A stretch of 6,978 nucleotides of DNA from Nitrososphaerota archaeon (GTDB taxonomy: Archaea; Thermoproteota; Nitrososphaeria; Nitrososphaerales; Nitrosopumilaceae): NCBI GenBank assembly GCA_016200035.1, contig JACQFM010000177.1, positions 1 to 6,978 of the forward strand, written 5' to 3'. Both the position numbers and the translations under genes were made by a program. The stretch's first letter is position 1, and the number at the start of each line of letters is the position of its first letter. Positions 1 to 5,952 of the stretch are shown in pieces. The notes beneath the pieces were generated by a model. It saw only the letters and a program-made list of their open reading frames with translations. It was not told the DNA's origin and made no database searches.

Positions 1-1385
1 ATCAGCTTGCTAATGCAAAGGTGTTAAGAAAGATTCAGTTCACTCAAACACTCATTTCATCACAGGATCCAGGGCAAGGTCATGAATCGCATCAACTAGC
101 TCTCATCTTAGCACCAAACAAAGGTACACTCTATCATGGATCCTTAACATACACGGCAAATCAACCAGTACAGCTCCTTGTTCTCCATGAGATCGATAAG
201 GCTGATTCAAAGGGACAACCAACATGGACCGTAGACGGGAACACTGTATATGGTCTAACACTTGTAGACCCGGGTACAAATGCTGGATCTTTTGAGTTCA
301 CAGGTGCCGCACTAGCATTACACACAACAAAGACTGAGAAATTCACAGCTACAGTAAGCGTTGATGGATGGATCCGTGGTCAGACTCCTGAAGCGATGCA
401 ACAGACAATGGGCACCATCGAACAATCTTTGAAATTATCAAGGGCAAGTGTGCCGGCAATGATCCCATTACACAAGGGTTTCTATGACGGCAAACCAATT
501 TACTATATCATAACAGACTCCAGTGACAAAACACAGGCAGATATGATTTCACAAAAGCAGAAATGGAAAGTTGAGGTGGCTCCTCCTTTAAGTAAAACTC
601 CAAAAGCATCCTTGGGTGATGTTTACGTATTCACCAACGGTATCATAGGAAGTGGAATCAATTTGTCCCAAGGCGAAGTATTCACCAATACTCCGGAGCA
701 AACAAACAATTACACTGCAGTACGATCTGTAATCGAAGTCAAGTGGAGGGCTGCTATGCATCCAGAACTCCTAGACTCTGAACAAAAGATTCTTGATGCA
801 GAAAAGGCAGGAAAGGTAGAGCTACAAAAACTTGATGTTGTTTTGAATATGCCGCAGATTGTCTGGCCAGCTGGTCAGATGCCAATACGAGAAGACAAGA
901 ACATCTCAGATGACTCTCCATATGTTGGAGGACAGGTACTAAATATAGACACAGATAAGATGCAAGTCACATTTGTTGCACACCGCGGCTGGGGGCCTGA
1001 TGGCAGAACCATATACTATATTGTAACTGACGCAACACCGGATGGACCTGCCAAGATGATGGGTGTCGTAAATGCACCAACGCTTGCAAAAAGTTTGGTA
1101 AGTCCAGCAACTGTAGACCTCTTCCAGTTCACAAATGGAATCAAGGGCACTGGACCATTGGGATTTCAGGCAGGAATTGGTGGAGCAGCACCGGGACAGG
1201 ACACCTACAGTCCATTATGGAGAATCAACGTTATTACATGGAAGGATCCTGCAGGTGCAAAAGTTCTTGAAAATATAGCTGACATCAACGCACTAAAATC
1301 TGATGGAAAGATAGAGGTTGAGCTTGCAAAACCGATGAATGCTGACCATGTTGTCAACTGCCCGTTTATTGATCCATTCCAATAG
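1..1385 (+). CDS. Tandem DUF7482-type secreted/surface protein, 5' end missing
   Basis: The reading frame is open to the left edge (codons from base 3 read QLANAK), so the GTG at 21 is probably not the start; a signal peptide would lie off the window. Numbering from that GTG, residues 1-120 look like a beta-rich N-terminal domain with a DPGQGHESHQL motif. Two copies of one domain follow, at about 143-284 and 313-450. Both carry an IYYI(I/V)TD strand, an FTNGI(I/K)G(S/T)G motif, a W-containing strand, a charged helix (DSEQKILDAEKAGK in copy 1) and a closing V-N-x-P element. I recognise this as the DUF7482-type family of ammonia-oxidising archaea, from memory. Function is unknown; the histidine-rich N-terminal motif and Cys447 (VVNCPF, Met in copy 1) could bind metal, but that is a guess. 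No transmembrane segment is visible in the part present. Ends with TAG. Confidence 0.8.
   Translation, partial: QLANAKVLRKIQFTQTLISSQDPGQGHESHQLALILAPNKGTLYHGSLTYTANQPVQLLVLHEIDKADSKGQPTWTVDGNTVYGLTLVDPGTNAGSFEFTGAALALHTTKTEKFTATVSVDGWIRGQTPEAMQQTMGTIEQSLKLSRASVPAMIPLHKGFYDGKPIYYIITDSSDKTQADMISQKQKWKVEVAPPLSKTPKASLGDVYVFTNGIIGSGINLSQGEVFTNTPEQTNNYTAVRSVIEVKWRAAMHPELLDSEQKILDAEKAGKVELQKLDVVLNMPQIVWPAGQMPIREDKNISDDSPYVGGQVLNIDTDKMQVTFVAHRGWGPDGRTIYYIVTDATPDGPAKMMGVVNAPTLAKSLVSPATVDLFQFTNGIKGTGPLGFQAGIGGAAPGQDTYSPLWRINVITWKDPAGAKVLENIADINALKSDGKIEVELAKPMNADHVVNCPFIDPFQ
447..872 (+). repeat. Internal domain copy 1 (DUF7482-like)
   Basis: First copy of a duplicated protein domain, about 142 residues. 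It aligns by eye with copy 2 through GKPIYYIITD, VYVFTNGIIGSG, SVIEVKW, a helix rich in K/E/A, and VVLNMPQIVWP. Divergence is high at the nucleotide level, so this is an old duplication rather than a recent DNA repeat. Confidence 0.7.
957..1370 (+). repeat. Internal domain copy 2 (DUF7482-like)
   Basis: Second copy, about 138 residues: GRTIYYIVTD, LFQFTNGIKGTG, RINVITWKDP, ENIADINALKSDGK and VVNCPFIDPF match copy 1 in order and spacing. It differs by a glycine-rich insert (QAGIGGAAPGQ) and by a cysteine near the end where copy 1 has methionine. Confidence 0.7.
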
Positions 1386-1393
1386 AAGGGATA

Positions 1394-1408
1394 CTTTTTG
1401 TATTTTTA
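1394..1408 (+). terminator. T-rich archaeal-type terminator
   Basis: Two T5 runs (1395-1399 and 1403-1407) begin nine bases after the upstream TAG. Archaeal RNA polymerase terminates on such T tracts without a hairpin. The second run overlaps the TATA box proposed for cobJ, so terminator and promoter share bases. Confidence 0.45.
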
Positions 1409-1413
1409 TAAAA
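1403..1413 (+). promoter_or_regulatory. TATA box for cobJ
   Basis: TTTTTATAAAA, with the TTTATA core at 1405-1410, centred about 40 bases before the cobJ ATG. Archaeal transcription usually starts some 26 bases after the TATA centre, here near 1434, giving a short leader of about 13 bases that begins at the Shine-Dalgarno. Inferred from spacing only. Confidence 0.4.
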
Positions 1414-1434
1414 ACGGATAAATTGTGTAAGCTA

Positions 1435-1440
1435 AAGGAG
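1435..1440 (+). promoter_or_regulatory. Shine-Dalgarno AAGGAG of cobJ
   Basis: AAGGAG lies seven bases before the ATG at 1448 and fixes the cobJ start. It is the only convincing ribosome binding site in the window; the other genes with visible promoters look leaderless. Confidence 0.7.
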
Positions 1441-1447
1441 CTATACA

Positions 1448-2242
1448 ATGCTAGGAAAATTATATATTGTGGGTGTAGGGCCTGGGCATAATGATCACAT
1501 GACTTTTCGTGCAAAACAAGTAATCGAAGAGAGTGATACCATTGTAGGATATGAGACCTACGTAGATTTAGTTGCAGATCTTATCGATGGCAAGGACATC
1601 TACAGATATGCAATGACTCAGGAGGTAGAACGGGCACACCAATGCATAGAGCTTGCAAAATCAGGCAGGATAGTTTCTCTTGTTTCCAGCGGGGATCCAG
1701 GAATTTACGGAATGGCCGGACTAATTTATGAAATACTAGCAGAGTCAGGATGGGATAGAAAAACAGGATTATATGTTGAGGTTGTACCGGGAGTCTCTTC
1801 ACTTAATTCGTGTGCGGCGTTGGTTGGCTCTCCTCTAATGACTGACTTTGCTGTAGTGAGTATGAGTGATTTACTTGTCCCTTGGGAAATAATAATAAAG
1901 AGAGTGGAGGCTGCAGCACAAGGGGATTTTGTAATAGTAATATACAATCCATCGAGCAAAAAAAGAATTCACCAGCTGCAAGACACTAGGAAAATTTTAC
2001 TAAAATACAGATCTCCCAAAACACCAGTTGCAATAGTAAAGGGAGCGTATAGAGAATCTCAAACAGTCATCCTTACTGATTTGGAAAACATGGAAAACCA
2101 CTCTGATAAGCTTGGTATGATAACTACAGTAATTATTGGAAATTCATCCACCTTCAGATACAAAGACATGATGATTAATCCTCGTGGATACACGTCCAAA
2201 TATAATATTGTTGAGGCTCAGGCAAACACAAAAGAAAATTAG
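1448..2242 (+). CDS. cobJ: Precorrin-3B / cobalt-factor III C17-methyltransferase
   Basis: SAM-dependent methylase that methylates C17 of the corrin precursor and drives ring contraction in cobalamin synthesis (CobJ aerobic, CbiH anaerobic naming). The 264 residues are close to the usual length and cover the tetrapyrrole-methylase fold: VGVGPG at 8-13, VSSGDPGIYGM at 79-89, VVPGVSSL at 112-119, the NPSS(K)KR segment at 167-173, TTVIIGNSST at 226-235 and the C-terminal NPRGY at 244-248 that is typical of CobJ/CbiH. GDPGIYGM separates it from CobI/CobM-type paralogues. No ferredoxin-like or CbiG fusion is present. Start chosen from AAGGAG at 1435-1440; stop is TAG. The gene stands alone here: the next gene is convergent, so other cob/cbi genes are either off the window to the left or elsewhere. 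Archaea of this group are known cobalamin producers. Confidence 0.92.
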   Translation: MLGKLYIVGVGPGHNDHMTFRAKQVIEESDTIVGYETYVDLVADLIDGKDIYRYAMTQEVERAHQCIELAKSGRIVSLVSSGDPGIYGMAGLIYEILAESGWDRKTGLYVEVVPGVSSLNSCAALVGSPLMTDFAVVSMSDLLVPWEIIIKRVEAAAQGDFVIVIYNPSSKKRIHQLQDTRKILLKYRSPKTPVAIVKGAYRESQTVILTDLENMENHSDKLGMITTVIIGNSSTFRYKDMMINPRGYTSKYNIVEAQANTKEN

Positions 2243-2278
2243 CATTACTACATCTTACGCCATAACAAAAGTATAAGC
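2243..2278. other. Convergent intergenic gap between cobJ and tyrS
   Basis: Only 36 bases separate the cobJ TAG from the tyrS TGA. There is no hairpin. On the minus strand there is a T4 at 2267-2270 and T-rich sequence inside the end of cobJ (about 2231-2240) that could terminate tyrS; no comparable T tract is seen for cobJ on the plus strand. Confidence 0.5.
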
Positions 2279-3328
2279 TCAAGAAGTTCTTCTTAATACT
2301 GCCAAAAGATCGTCTTTTATGATAACATGTTCTCTGATGGGCTTGACTATTTTTATCAGATATGTTTCTACAGTCTTTTTGAGATCAGTTGGATGCAGTT
2401 TTTTATTCGCAAAATCTAATTCTAGGGTCGCGTAAGTGCCATACGTAACATTGCCACCAAATTTTGATGATCTCTCAACCAAAACTTCTTTGAATTCATG
2501 GAAAATAACATGCCTCATAATTTCTAATAATGGATTGTTTTTAACAAGTCCCTCTGGACACCATGCCTTTTTTATCTTAGAACTAATCGCCTCGTCAGAG
2601 TCATGAATAAATATTCCAGACGCTGGCTTTGTTTTACTCATCTTGCTTGATATTCTTGAATCTTCATTGTCAGTTGTTACCGGTTCTGCAAGTCATGGAA
2701 GAAGATGGTGATGAACAGCAACTGGAACCTTCCACTTCATCTTTGGGAAAATTTCTCTTACTAGCATGTGGATCTTTCTCTGATCCATTCCTGCATGAAC
2801 TATATCAAGATCCATTGTATGAATATCAAGGGCTTGCATTGGAGCATACAACATCTGGGCCAAGTCAAGCTTGTCCTTTTCTGATCTTCCCATAATGGTA
2901 AGAGTTCTCATTGCACGTGGAAGTGAAATGTGCTTTGCAAAGCGAATCAACTCAGTCCAATAATCTTTCTTTGATTCATAGAGCTTTGAACCCTCTAGTA
3001 TTTCTACACCAGGACACAGAAATCGAAAAGCATCAGCATAGTATTTGGAAACAGTCCTTATTGTATCAAGGTTCCCACCCAGTTTATCGTTGATAAAAGT
3101 ATGCCAATCCGCCAAAAATACTATGCACTTGACTCCAGCTTTTATGAAATCATTTATCTTAAAACCACTAAGTATCAGGCTTCCAAGGTGTAGAAAACCA
3201 GAAATTTCTAGACCAATGTAATGTTTTGGGTGGGAGTTGGTGCTAAAAAGATTGTTAAGCTCCTCGTTTGTAACCACTTCTTCTGTTGGATCTCTTGTAA
3301 TAAGTGAAATCTTTTCTGATACATCCAA
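2279..3328 (-). pseudogene. tyrS: Tyrosyl-tRNA synthetase, interrupted by one in-frame TGA
   Basis: Class I synthetase charging tRNA-Tyr. The complete frame is 349 codons plus stop, normal for archaeal TyrRS, with a single TGA at codon 212 (2693-2695). Before it are the tyrosine-pocket Tyr37 (HYIGLE), the HIGH-type motif HLG at 47-49, PMQALDIH at 163-170 with the Q and D that contact substrate tyrosine in the Methanocaldococcus enzyme, and GMDQRKIHML at 180-189. After it, in the same frame, are LAEPV, the KMSKT motif at 229-233, IKKAWCPEG, KFGGN and the KKLHPTDLK segment. Neither half can be a working enzyme: one lacks KMSK, the other is mostly anticodon-binding region. The stop replaces the glycine of the family's L-x-G-L motif; GGA to TGA is one base change. 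The ATG that would open the second half is the Met of KMSK, not a true start. The gene starts at TTG 3328, since TGA lies three codons upstream. Sequencing error, true mutation and readthrough are all possible. Confidence 0.88.
2693..2695 (-). other. In-frame TGA at tyrS codon 212
   Basis: On the minus strand the frame reads HHHLLP-TGA-LAEPV with no shift and no other disruption in 349 codons. TGA is also the normal terminator of this same gene (2279-2281) and of the aminotransferase gene (5105-5107), so genome-wide reassignment of TGA is unlikely. Confidence 0.9.
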
Positions 3329-3354
3329 ATCGAGTCAGATTCTCTCTTGTAACC

Positions 3355-3362
3355 CTATAAAG
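3355..3362 (-). promoter_or_regulatory. TATA box for tyrS
   Basis: Minus strand CTTTATAG, core centred about 30 bases before the tyrS TTG at 3328. This spacing predicts an mRNA starting a few bases before the TTG, i.e. leaderless or nearly so. It overlaps the stop codon region of the upstream membrane-protein gene, so tyrS may be transcribed both alone and by readthrough. Confidence 0.4.
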
Positions 3363-3926
3363 TTACGCATTAAGTTCGTGTTCTGCTTTTCTTGGTCTTG
3401 TACTAAGATAAAGTCCGTGAGCACTTATGATTAATCCAGCAAGAAAAATTTTTGTAGCAAAGATTAGATTCCAAGGTCTTGTTGTATCTGGATATGCAAC
3501 TGTTAACGAATCTATATCAGGAACTTTGCCATCAACTATACCTGCGGTAATCTGAGCATTTAGGATTAGAAAATTATAGATAACTTCGTATAATAAAATT
3601 GCACAGAATCCTACCAGCATTAGTTGGACAAGTGACAATTTCCAAGAAGATAATTTGACAGTTTTTTCCCATCCTATCCTTGTTACACAATACCATCCTA
3701 TTACCGTAGAGAAAAACAGCCAAGTAGTAAGCTTTGCAAAATGCGTGTACGGAAACTCAGTTTTTACAAGTACCTCACCCATCACATATGTCCCTTTAGT
3801 AGACCATTCTTCGATCATAGAATAAATTCCAAAGACAGTAATTGATGTCATTATGACAGCACACGCATAGAAAATGTAAAGAAAGATCCTGTAACCGTGC
3901 TCATGTTCTTGTATATGGATCTTCAT
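3363..3926 (-). CDS. Four-helix integral membrane protein, function unknown
   Basis: I do not recognise a named family. The protein is 187 residues from the ATG at 3926. Counting from the upstream ATG at 3941 (192 residues), hydrophobic segments lie at about 18-42, 69-88, 103-128 and 157-179, predicting four transmembrane helices. The N-terminus is His-rich (IHIQEHEHGYR), and the C-terminal tail is charged (STRPRKAEHELNA). A polar loop at about 131-156 holds the DIDSLTVAYPDTTRPW stretch between the last two helices. I prefer 3926 because the TATA-like TTTATA at 3953-3958 is centred about 30 bases upstream of it but only about 15 from 3941, too close for a transcript to include that ATG. It lies 34 bases upstream of tyrS on the same strand. 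No heme or Fe-S motif is seen; the histidines might bind metal. Confidence 0.75.
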   Translation of the reverse strand: MKIHIQEHEHGYRIFLYIFYACAVIMTSITVFGIYSMIEEWSTKGTYVMGEVLVKTEFPYTHFAKLTTWLFFSTVIGWYCVTRIGWEKTVKLSSWKLSLVQLMLVGFCAILLYEVIYNFLILNAQITAGIVDGKVPDIDSLTVAYPDTTRPWNLIFATKIFLAGLIISAHGLYLSTRPRKAEHELNA

Positions 3927-3941
3927 TTGATGCCGCTTCAT

Positions 3942-4018
3942 AATGTCACAAATATAAAAATTGGTTTTAGACTAATTCACGAAGTTTATTAGAGTATTTA
4001 TAATCACCATTTTGGTAA
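3942..4018. promoter_or_regulatory. Divergent promoter region
   Basis: Short AT-rich region between the membrane-protein gene (minus) and the aminotransferase gene (plus). Minus strand: TTTATA at 3953-3958, about 30 bases from the ATG at 3926. Plus strand: TTTATTA at 3985-3991, centred about 31 bases from the TTG at 4019, suits a leaderless mRNA; a better-looking TATTTATAAT at 3995-4004 is centred only about 19 bases away and would place the transcription start inside the gene. No clear operator palindrome is visible. Confidence 0.4.
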
Positions 4019-5107
4019 TTGAAAGTTCCAATAAATGTACCTGTCATTGACAAGGAAGAAATCAATGAGGTACGATCTGTTCTTTTAGGAAAGTCTCTTA
4101 CGTCAGCCGCAAATTCAGGTGGCAGACGAGTTCAAGAATTTGAAAAACTTCTTGCCTCATTTGTTAAATCAAGATATGCTATAGCTGTGAATTCTGGCAC
4201 AGCCGCATTACAAGCAGCACTATATGCGCTTGAGGTAAAAAAAGGCGATGAAGTGTTGCTACCATCATTTACTTTTGTAGCTACTGCTAACGCTGTAATG
4301 TCAGTTGGAGCAAGACCAGTTTTTGTTGATATATTAAAAGAAAACTATACGATTGACCCAAATGATCTTCGAAAAAAAATTACAAAAAGATCCACAGTAA
4401 TAATCCCTGTTCATCTTTACGGCAATATGGCATACATAGATGAAATTTCCGAGATTGCTCACAAACACAATCTTGAGGTAATAGAAGATGCAGCGCAATC
4501 TCTGGGTTCCACCTTTAGGGGAAGACATTCAGGAACTTTTTCCAAGCTTGGTTGCTTTAGCATGTATGCTGCAAAGGTAGTAACATCCGGTGAGGGCGGT
4601 GCTATCGTTACAAATGATAAGAATCTCTTTGAAAAGCTACGCAAGATAAGAAATCACGGTATGCTACATGGTTATGACACACGCATTCTAGGTCTGAATC
4701 TGAGACTTCCTGAGATCAACGCAGCAATAGCAAAAATACAGATGAAAAAAATACACAAGTTGCTAAGACGTAGAAGAGAGAATGCTAGGATTTTGTCAGA
4801 GCTTTTATCAGATCTGGACATCACTATTCCACACGAAAGATTAGGAGAGAGAGTGAATTGGTATCTGTATACTATAGCACTCAAAAATAGAAATAAAATG
4901 ATGAGAGAGTTAAAGTCAAAGGGAATTGAAGCAGCTGCTTACTATTCGGTACCAGTACACAAGACTCCCTTTTATAATAAAAAGCAGAATCTTCCAGTCA
5001 CAGAGTGGGCGGCTTCAAATGTTCTTAGTCTACCAGTACATCCACTCGTAAATCACGAAAATCTTTTACAGATGTCAAAAGTTCTGCATCAGGTCACTAA
5101 GAGTTGA
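4019..5107 (+). CDS. DegT/DnrJ/EryC1/StrS-family sugar aminotransferase
   Basis: PLP-dependent aminotransferase of the fold type I sugar branch, which aminates keto-sugars on nucleotide carriers for surface glycans or glycoproteins. Full length at 362 residues. Seen: NSGTAAL at 58-64 (phosphate and ring binding), PSFTFVATANAV at 82-93, VHLYGN at 131-136, EDAAQSLG at 156-163 with Asp157 for the pyridine nitrogen, the PLP lysine Lys186 in SMYAAKVVTSGEGG, NHGM at 212-215, NLRLPEINAAI at 227-237 and a C-terminal AYYSVPVHKTPFY. All catalytic residues are present. The start is TTG: the codon just before it (4016-4018) is TAA, and the PINVP opening is typical of the family. The substrate cannot be read from sequence, and no sugar dehydratase or glycosyltransferase is adjacent. 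Its TGA overlaps the start of mtrA, so the two are probably co-translated. Confidence 0.9.
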   Translation: MKVPINVPVIDKEEINEVRSVLLGKSLTSAANSGGRRVQEFEKLLASFVKSRYAIAVNSGTAALQAALYALEVKKGDEVLLPSFTFVATANAVMSVGARPVFVDILKENYTIDPNDLRKKITKRSTVIIPVHLYGNMAYIDEISEIAHKHNLEVIEDAAQSLGSTFRGRHSGTFSKLGCFSMYAAKVVTSGEGGAIVTNDKNLFEKLRKIRNHGMLHGYDTRILGLNLRLPEINAAIAKIQMKKIHKLLRRRRENARILSELLSDLDITIPHERLGERVNWYLYTIALKNRNKMMRELKSKGIEAAAYYSVPVHKTPFYNKKQNLPVTEWAASNVLSLPVHPLVNHENLLQMSKVLHQVTKS

Positions 5108-5589
5108 ACTTTATTGAAAACATTGCAGGCGAGATTTGTAAATCAATATTTCCAATCAAAGAAGAGGTATTTTTTGGAAACCCTAATTCTTCAATGGCTG
5201 TGTGCACTCTTTCAAGTATGAAATTGTTAAAAGATATTGCAAATTCAAACCTCATATCAAGATTAGCTGTTGTTGGAAGATTATTGTCAGAAAATAAAGG
5301 AATTGATTCGTTAGTCAATTACGCAATTTCAAATAAAAACATAAAAACAATTATCATATGTGGAAAAGACACATCTGGGCACAGACCAGGACACTCACTT
5401 CTGAATCTTCATAGAAATGGAATAGACAACAAAGGAAGAATAATCGGCTCATCAAGTCCAAATCCAGTCTTAACGATCACAAAATCTAATGCTACAGAAT
5501 TCCAAAAGGAGGTAAGATTAGTCGATCATATCGGAGAAACTAGCATATCAAGAATTGAACTTACTATTAATTCACTTGTTGAAACCTAA
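5104..5589 (+). CDS. mtrA: Orphan MtrA-like corrinoid protein (tetrahydromethanopterin S-methyltransferase subunit A homologue)
   Basis: In methanogens MtrA carries the cobamide that moves a methyl group from methyl-tetrahydromethanopterin to coenzyme M within the membrane Mtr complex. This 161-residue protein matches the soluble MtrA domain along its length: FFGNPNSSMAVCTL at 23-36, VVGRLLSENKGID at 56-68, a strand at about 81-86, CGKDTSGHRPGH at 86-97, LHRNGID at 102-108, GRIIGS at 111-116 and EVRLVDHIG at 136-144. His93, in the G-H motif, sits where the methanogen protein has its cobalt-ligand histidine (as I recall it). The C-terminal membrane helix of methanogen MtrA is missing, so this is probably cytosolic. 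No mtrB-H is nearby. The TTG start overlaps the preceding TGA (TTGA); TAA two codons upstream rules out an earlier start. Its role outside methanogenesis is unknown; corrinoid-dependent methyl transfer or corrinoid binding is inference. Confidence 0.82.
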   Translation: MNFIENIAGEICKSIFPIKEEVFFGNPNSSMAVCTLSSMKLLKDIANSNLISRLAVVGRLLSENKGIDSLVNYAISNKNIKTIIICGKDTSGHRPGHSLLNLHRNGIDNKGRIIGSSSPNPVLTITKSNATEFQKEVRLVDHIGETSISRIELTINSLVET

Positions 5590-5918
5590 TAGCCATTTTT
5601 TTGTCTATCCTGATTGATCTTGTTTTTCTTTTGATATTCTCGTAGAATATCATCTGGAGTCATATTCAATTCTAATGAGGCCTGAATCACAAAATGCCAT
5701 ATGTCAATTAGCTCTTCACGAGCCGCTTCTCTGTCAAAAGCGACAGGTTTTTTCCACCATTTCCAGTTTGTTGTTCGCTGAAGCTCAGCTGTCTCATGTA
5801 TTATCGCAGTACAAAGAGCTGAGACTTTGCCCTCAACATCTTTTGGATATCTATCTAAACTCATCATTTTTTCAAGATTTTTCTGTAACTTGAAGATTGT
5901 CTCTAATCTATCATCCAT
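5586..5918 (-). CDS. All-alpha dUTPase / MazG-like NTP pyrophosphatase
   Basis: Hydrolyses dUTP (or a related NTP) to the monophosphate and pyrophosphate, keeping uracil out of DNA and supplying dUMP. The 110 residues form an all-helical protein of the dimeric dUTPase/MazG superfamily: a first helix (LETIFKLQKNLEKMM), E42-T-A-E45 in IIHETAELQR, the WKWWKKP signature, and E69-L-I-D72 in REELIDIWHF. The ExxE...ExxD set binds magnesium, and all four acids are present. The frame is open to an ATG at 5996, which would overlap the kinase gene by 44 bases; I prefer the ATG at 5918 (MDDRLE) because family members start there, as I recall, and a TATA box is centred 25 bases upstream. Its stop TAG shares two bases with the convergent mtrA TAA. 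Exact nucleotide preference is not readable from sequence. Confidence 0.85.
   Translation of the reverse strand: MDDRLETIFKLQKNLEKMMSLDRYPKDVEGKVSALCTAIIHETAELQRTTNWKWWKKPVAFDREAAREELIDIWHFVIQASLELNMTPDDILREYQKKNKINQDRQKNGY
5596..5602 (+). terminator. T7 tract after mtrA
   Basis: Seven T in a row start seven bases past the mtrA TAA, followed by further T-rich sequence (about 5628-5638). It would suit factor-independent archaeal termination of the aminotransferase-mtrA transcript, and it lies inside the 3' coding end of the convergent dUTPase gene. Confidence 0.45.
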
Positions 5919-5940
5919 GGGTTTGATTTTGACTTGATAT

Positions 5941-5946
5941 CTATAA
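5941..5946 (-). promoter_or_regulatory. TATA box for the dUTPase gene
   Basis: Minus strand TTATAG, centred about 25 bases before the ATG at 5918, which places the transcription start on or next to that ATG. It lies just after the kinase stop side of the junction. It suggests a leaderless dUTPase mRNA and supports the shorter start. Confidence 0.4.
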
Positions 5947-5952
5947 CTCTTG

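Noticed and set aside
21..23. GTG as the true start of the first gene
   Set aside because: The frame is open to the window edge, no Shine-Dalgarno precedes it, and a secreted protein would need a signal peptide that is not present downstream of it.
2279..2641. Separate 120-residue protein starting at the ATG at 2641
   Set aside because: That Met is part of the KMSK motif of tyrS and the frame continues upstream to the TGA without a shift, so this is the C-terminal part of one broken gene.
2693..2695. Selenocysteine or pyrrolysine-like recoding at the tyrS stop
   Set aside because: TGA is not the pyrrolysine codon, the site is a conserved glycine rather than cysteine, no obvious stem-loop follows, and TGA ends the same gene normally.
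2629..2895. Open frame of 88 codons on the plus strand
   Set aside because: It lies wholly antisense to tyrS, has no promoter or ribosome site, and its sequence resembles no family; the opposite strand carries clear synthetase motifs.
3995..4004. TATTTATAAT as the main TATA box for the aminotransferase
   Set aside because: It is the better match by sequence, but its centre is only about 19 bases from the TTG, so transcription would begin inside the gene; kept only as an alternative.
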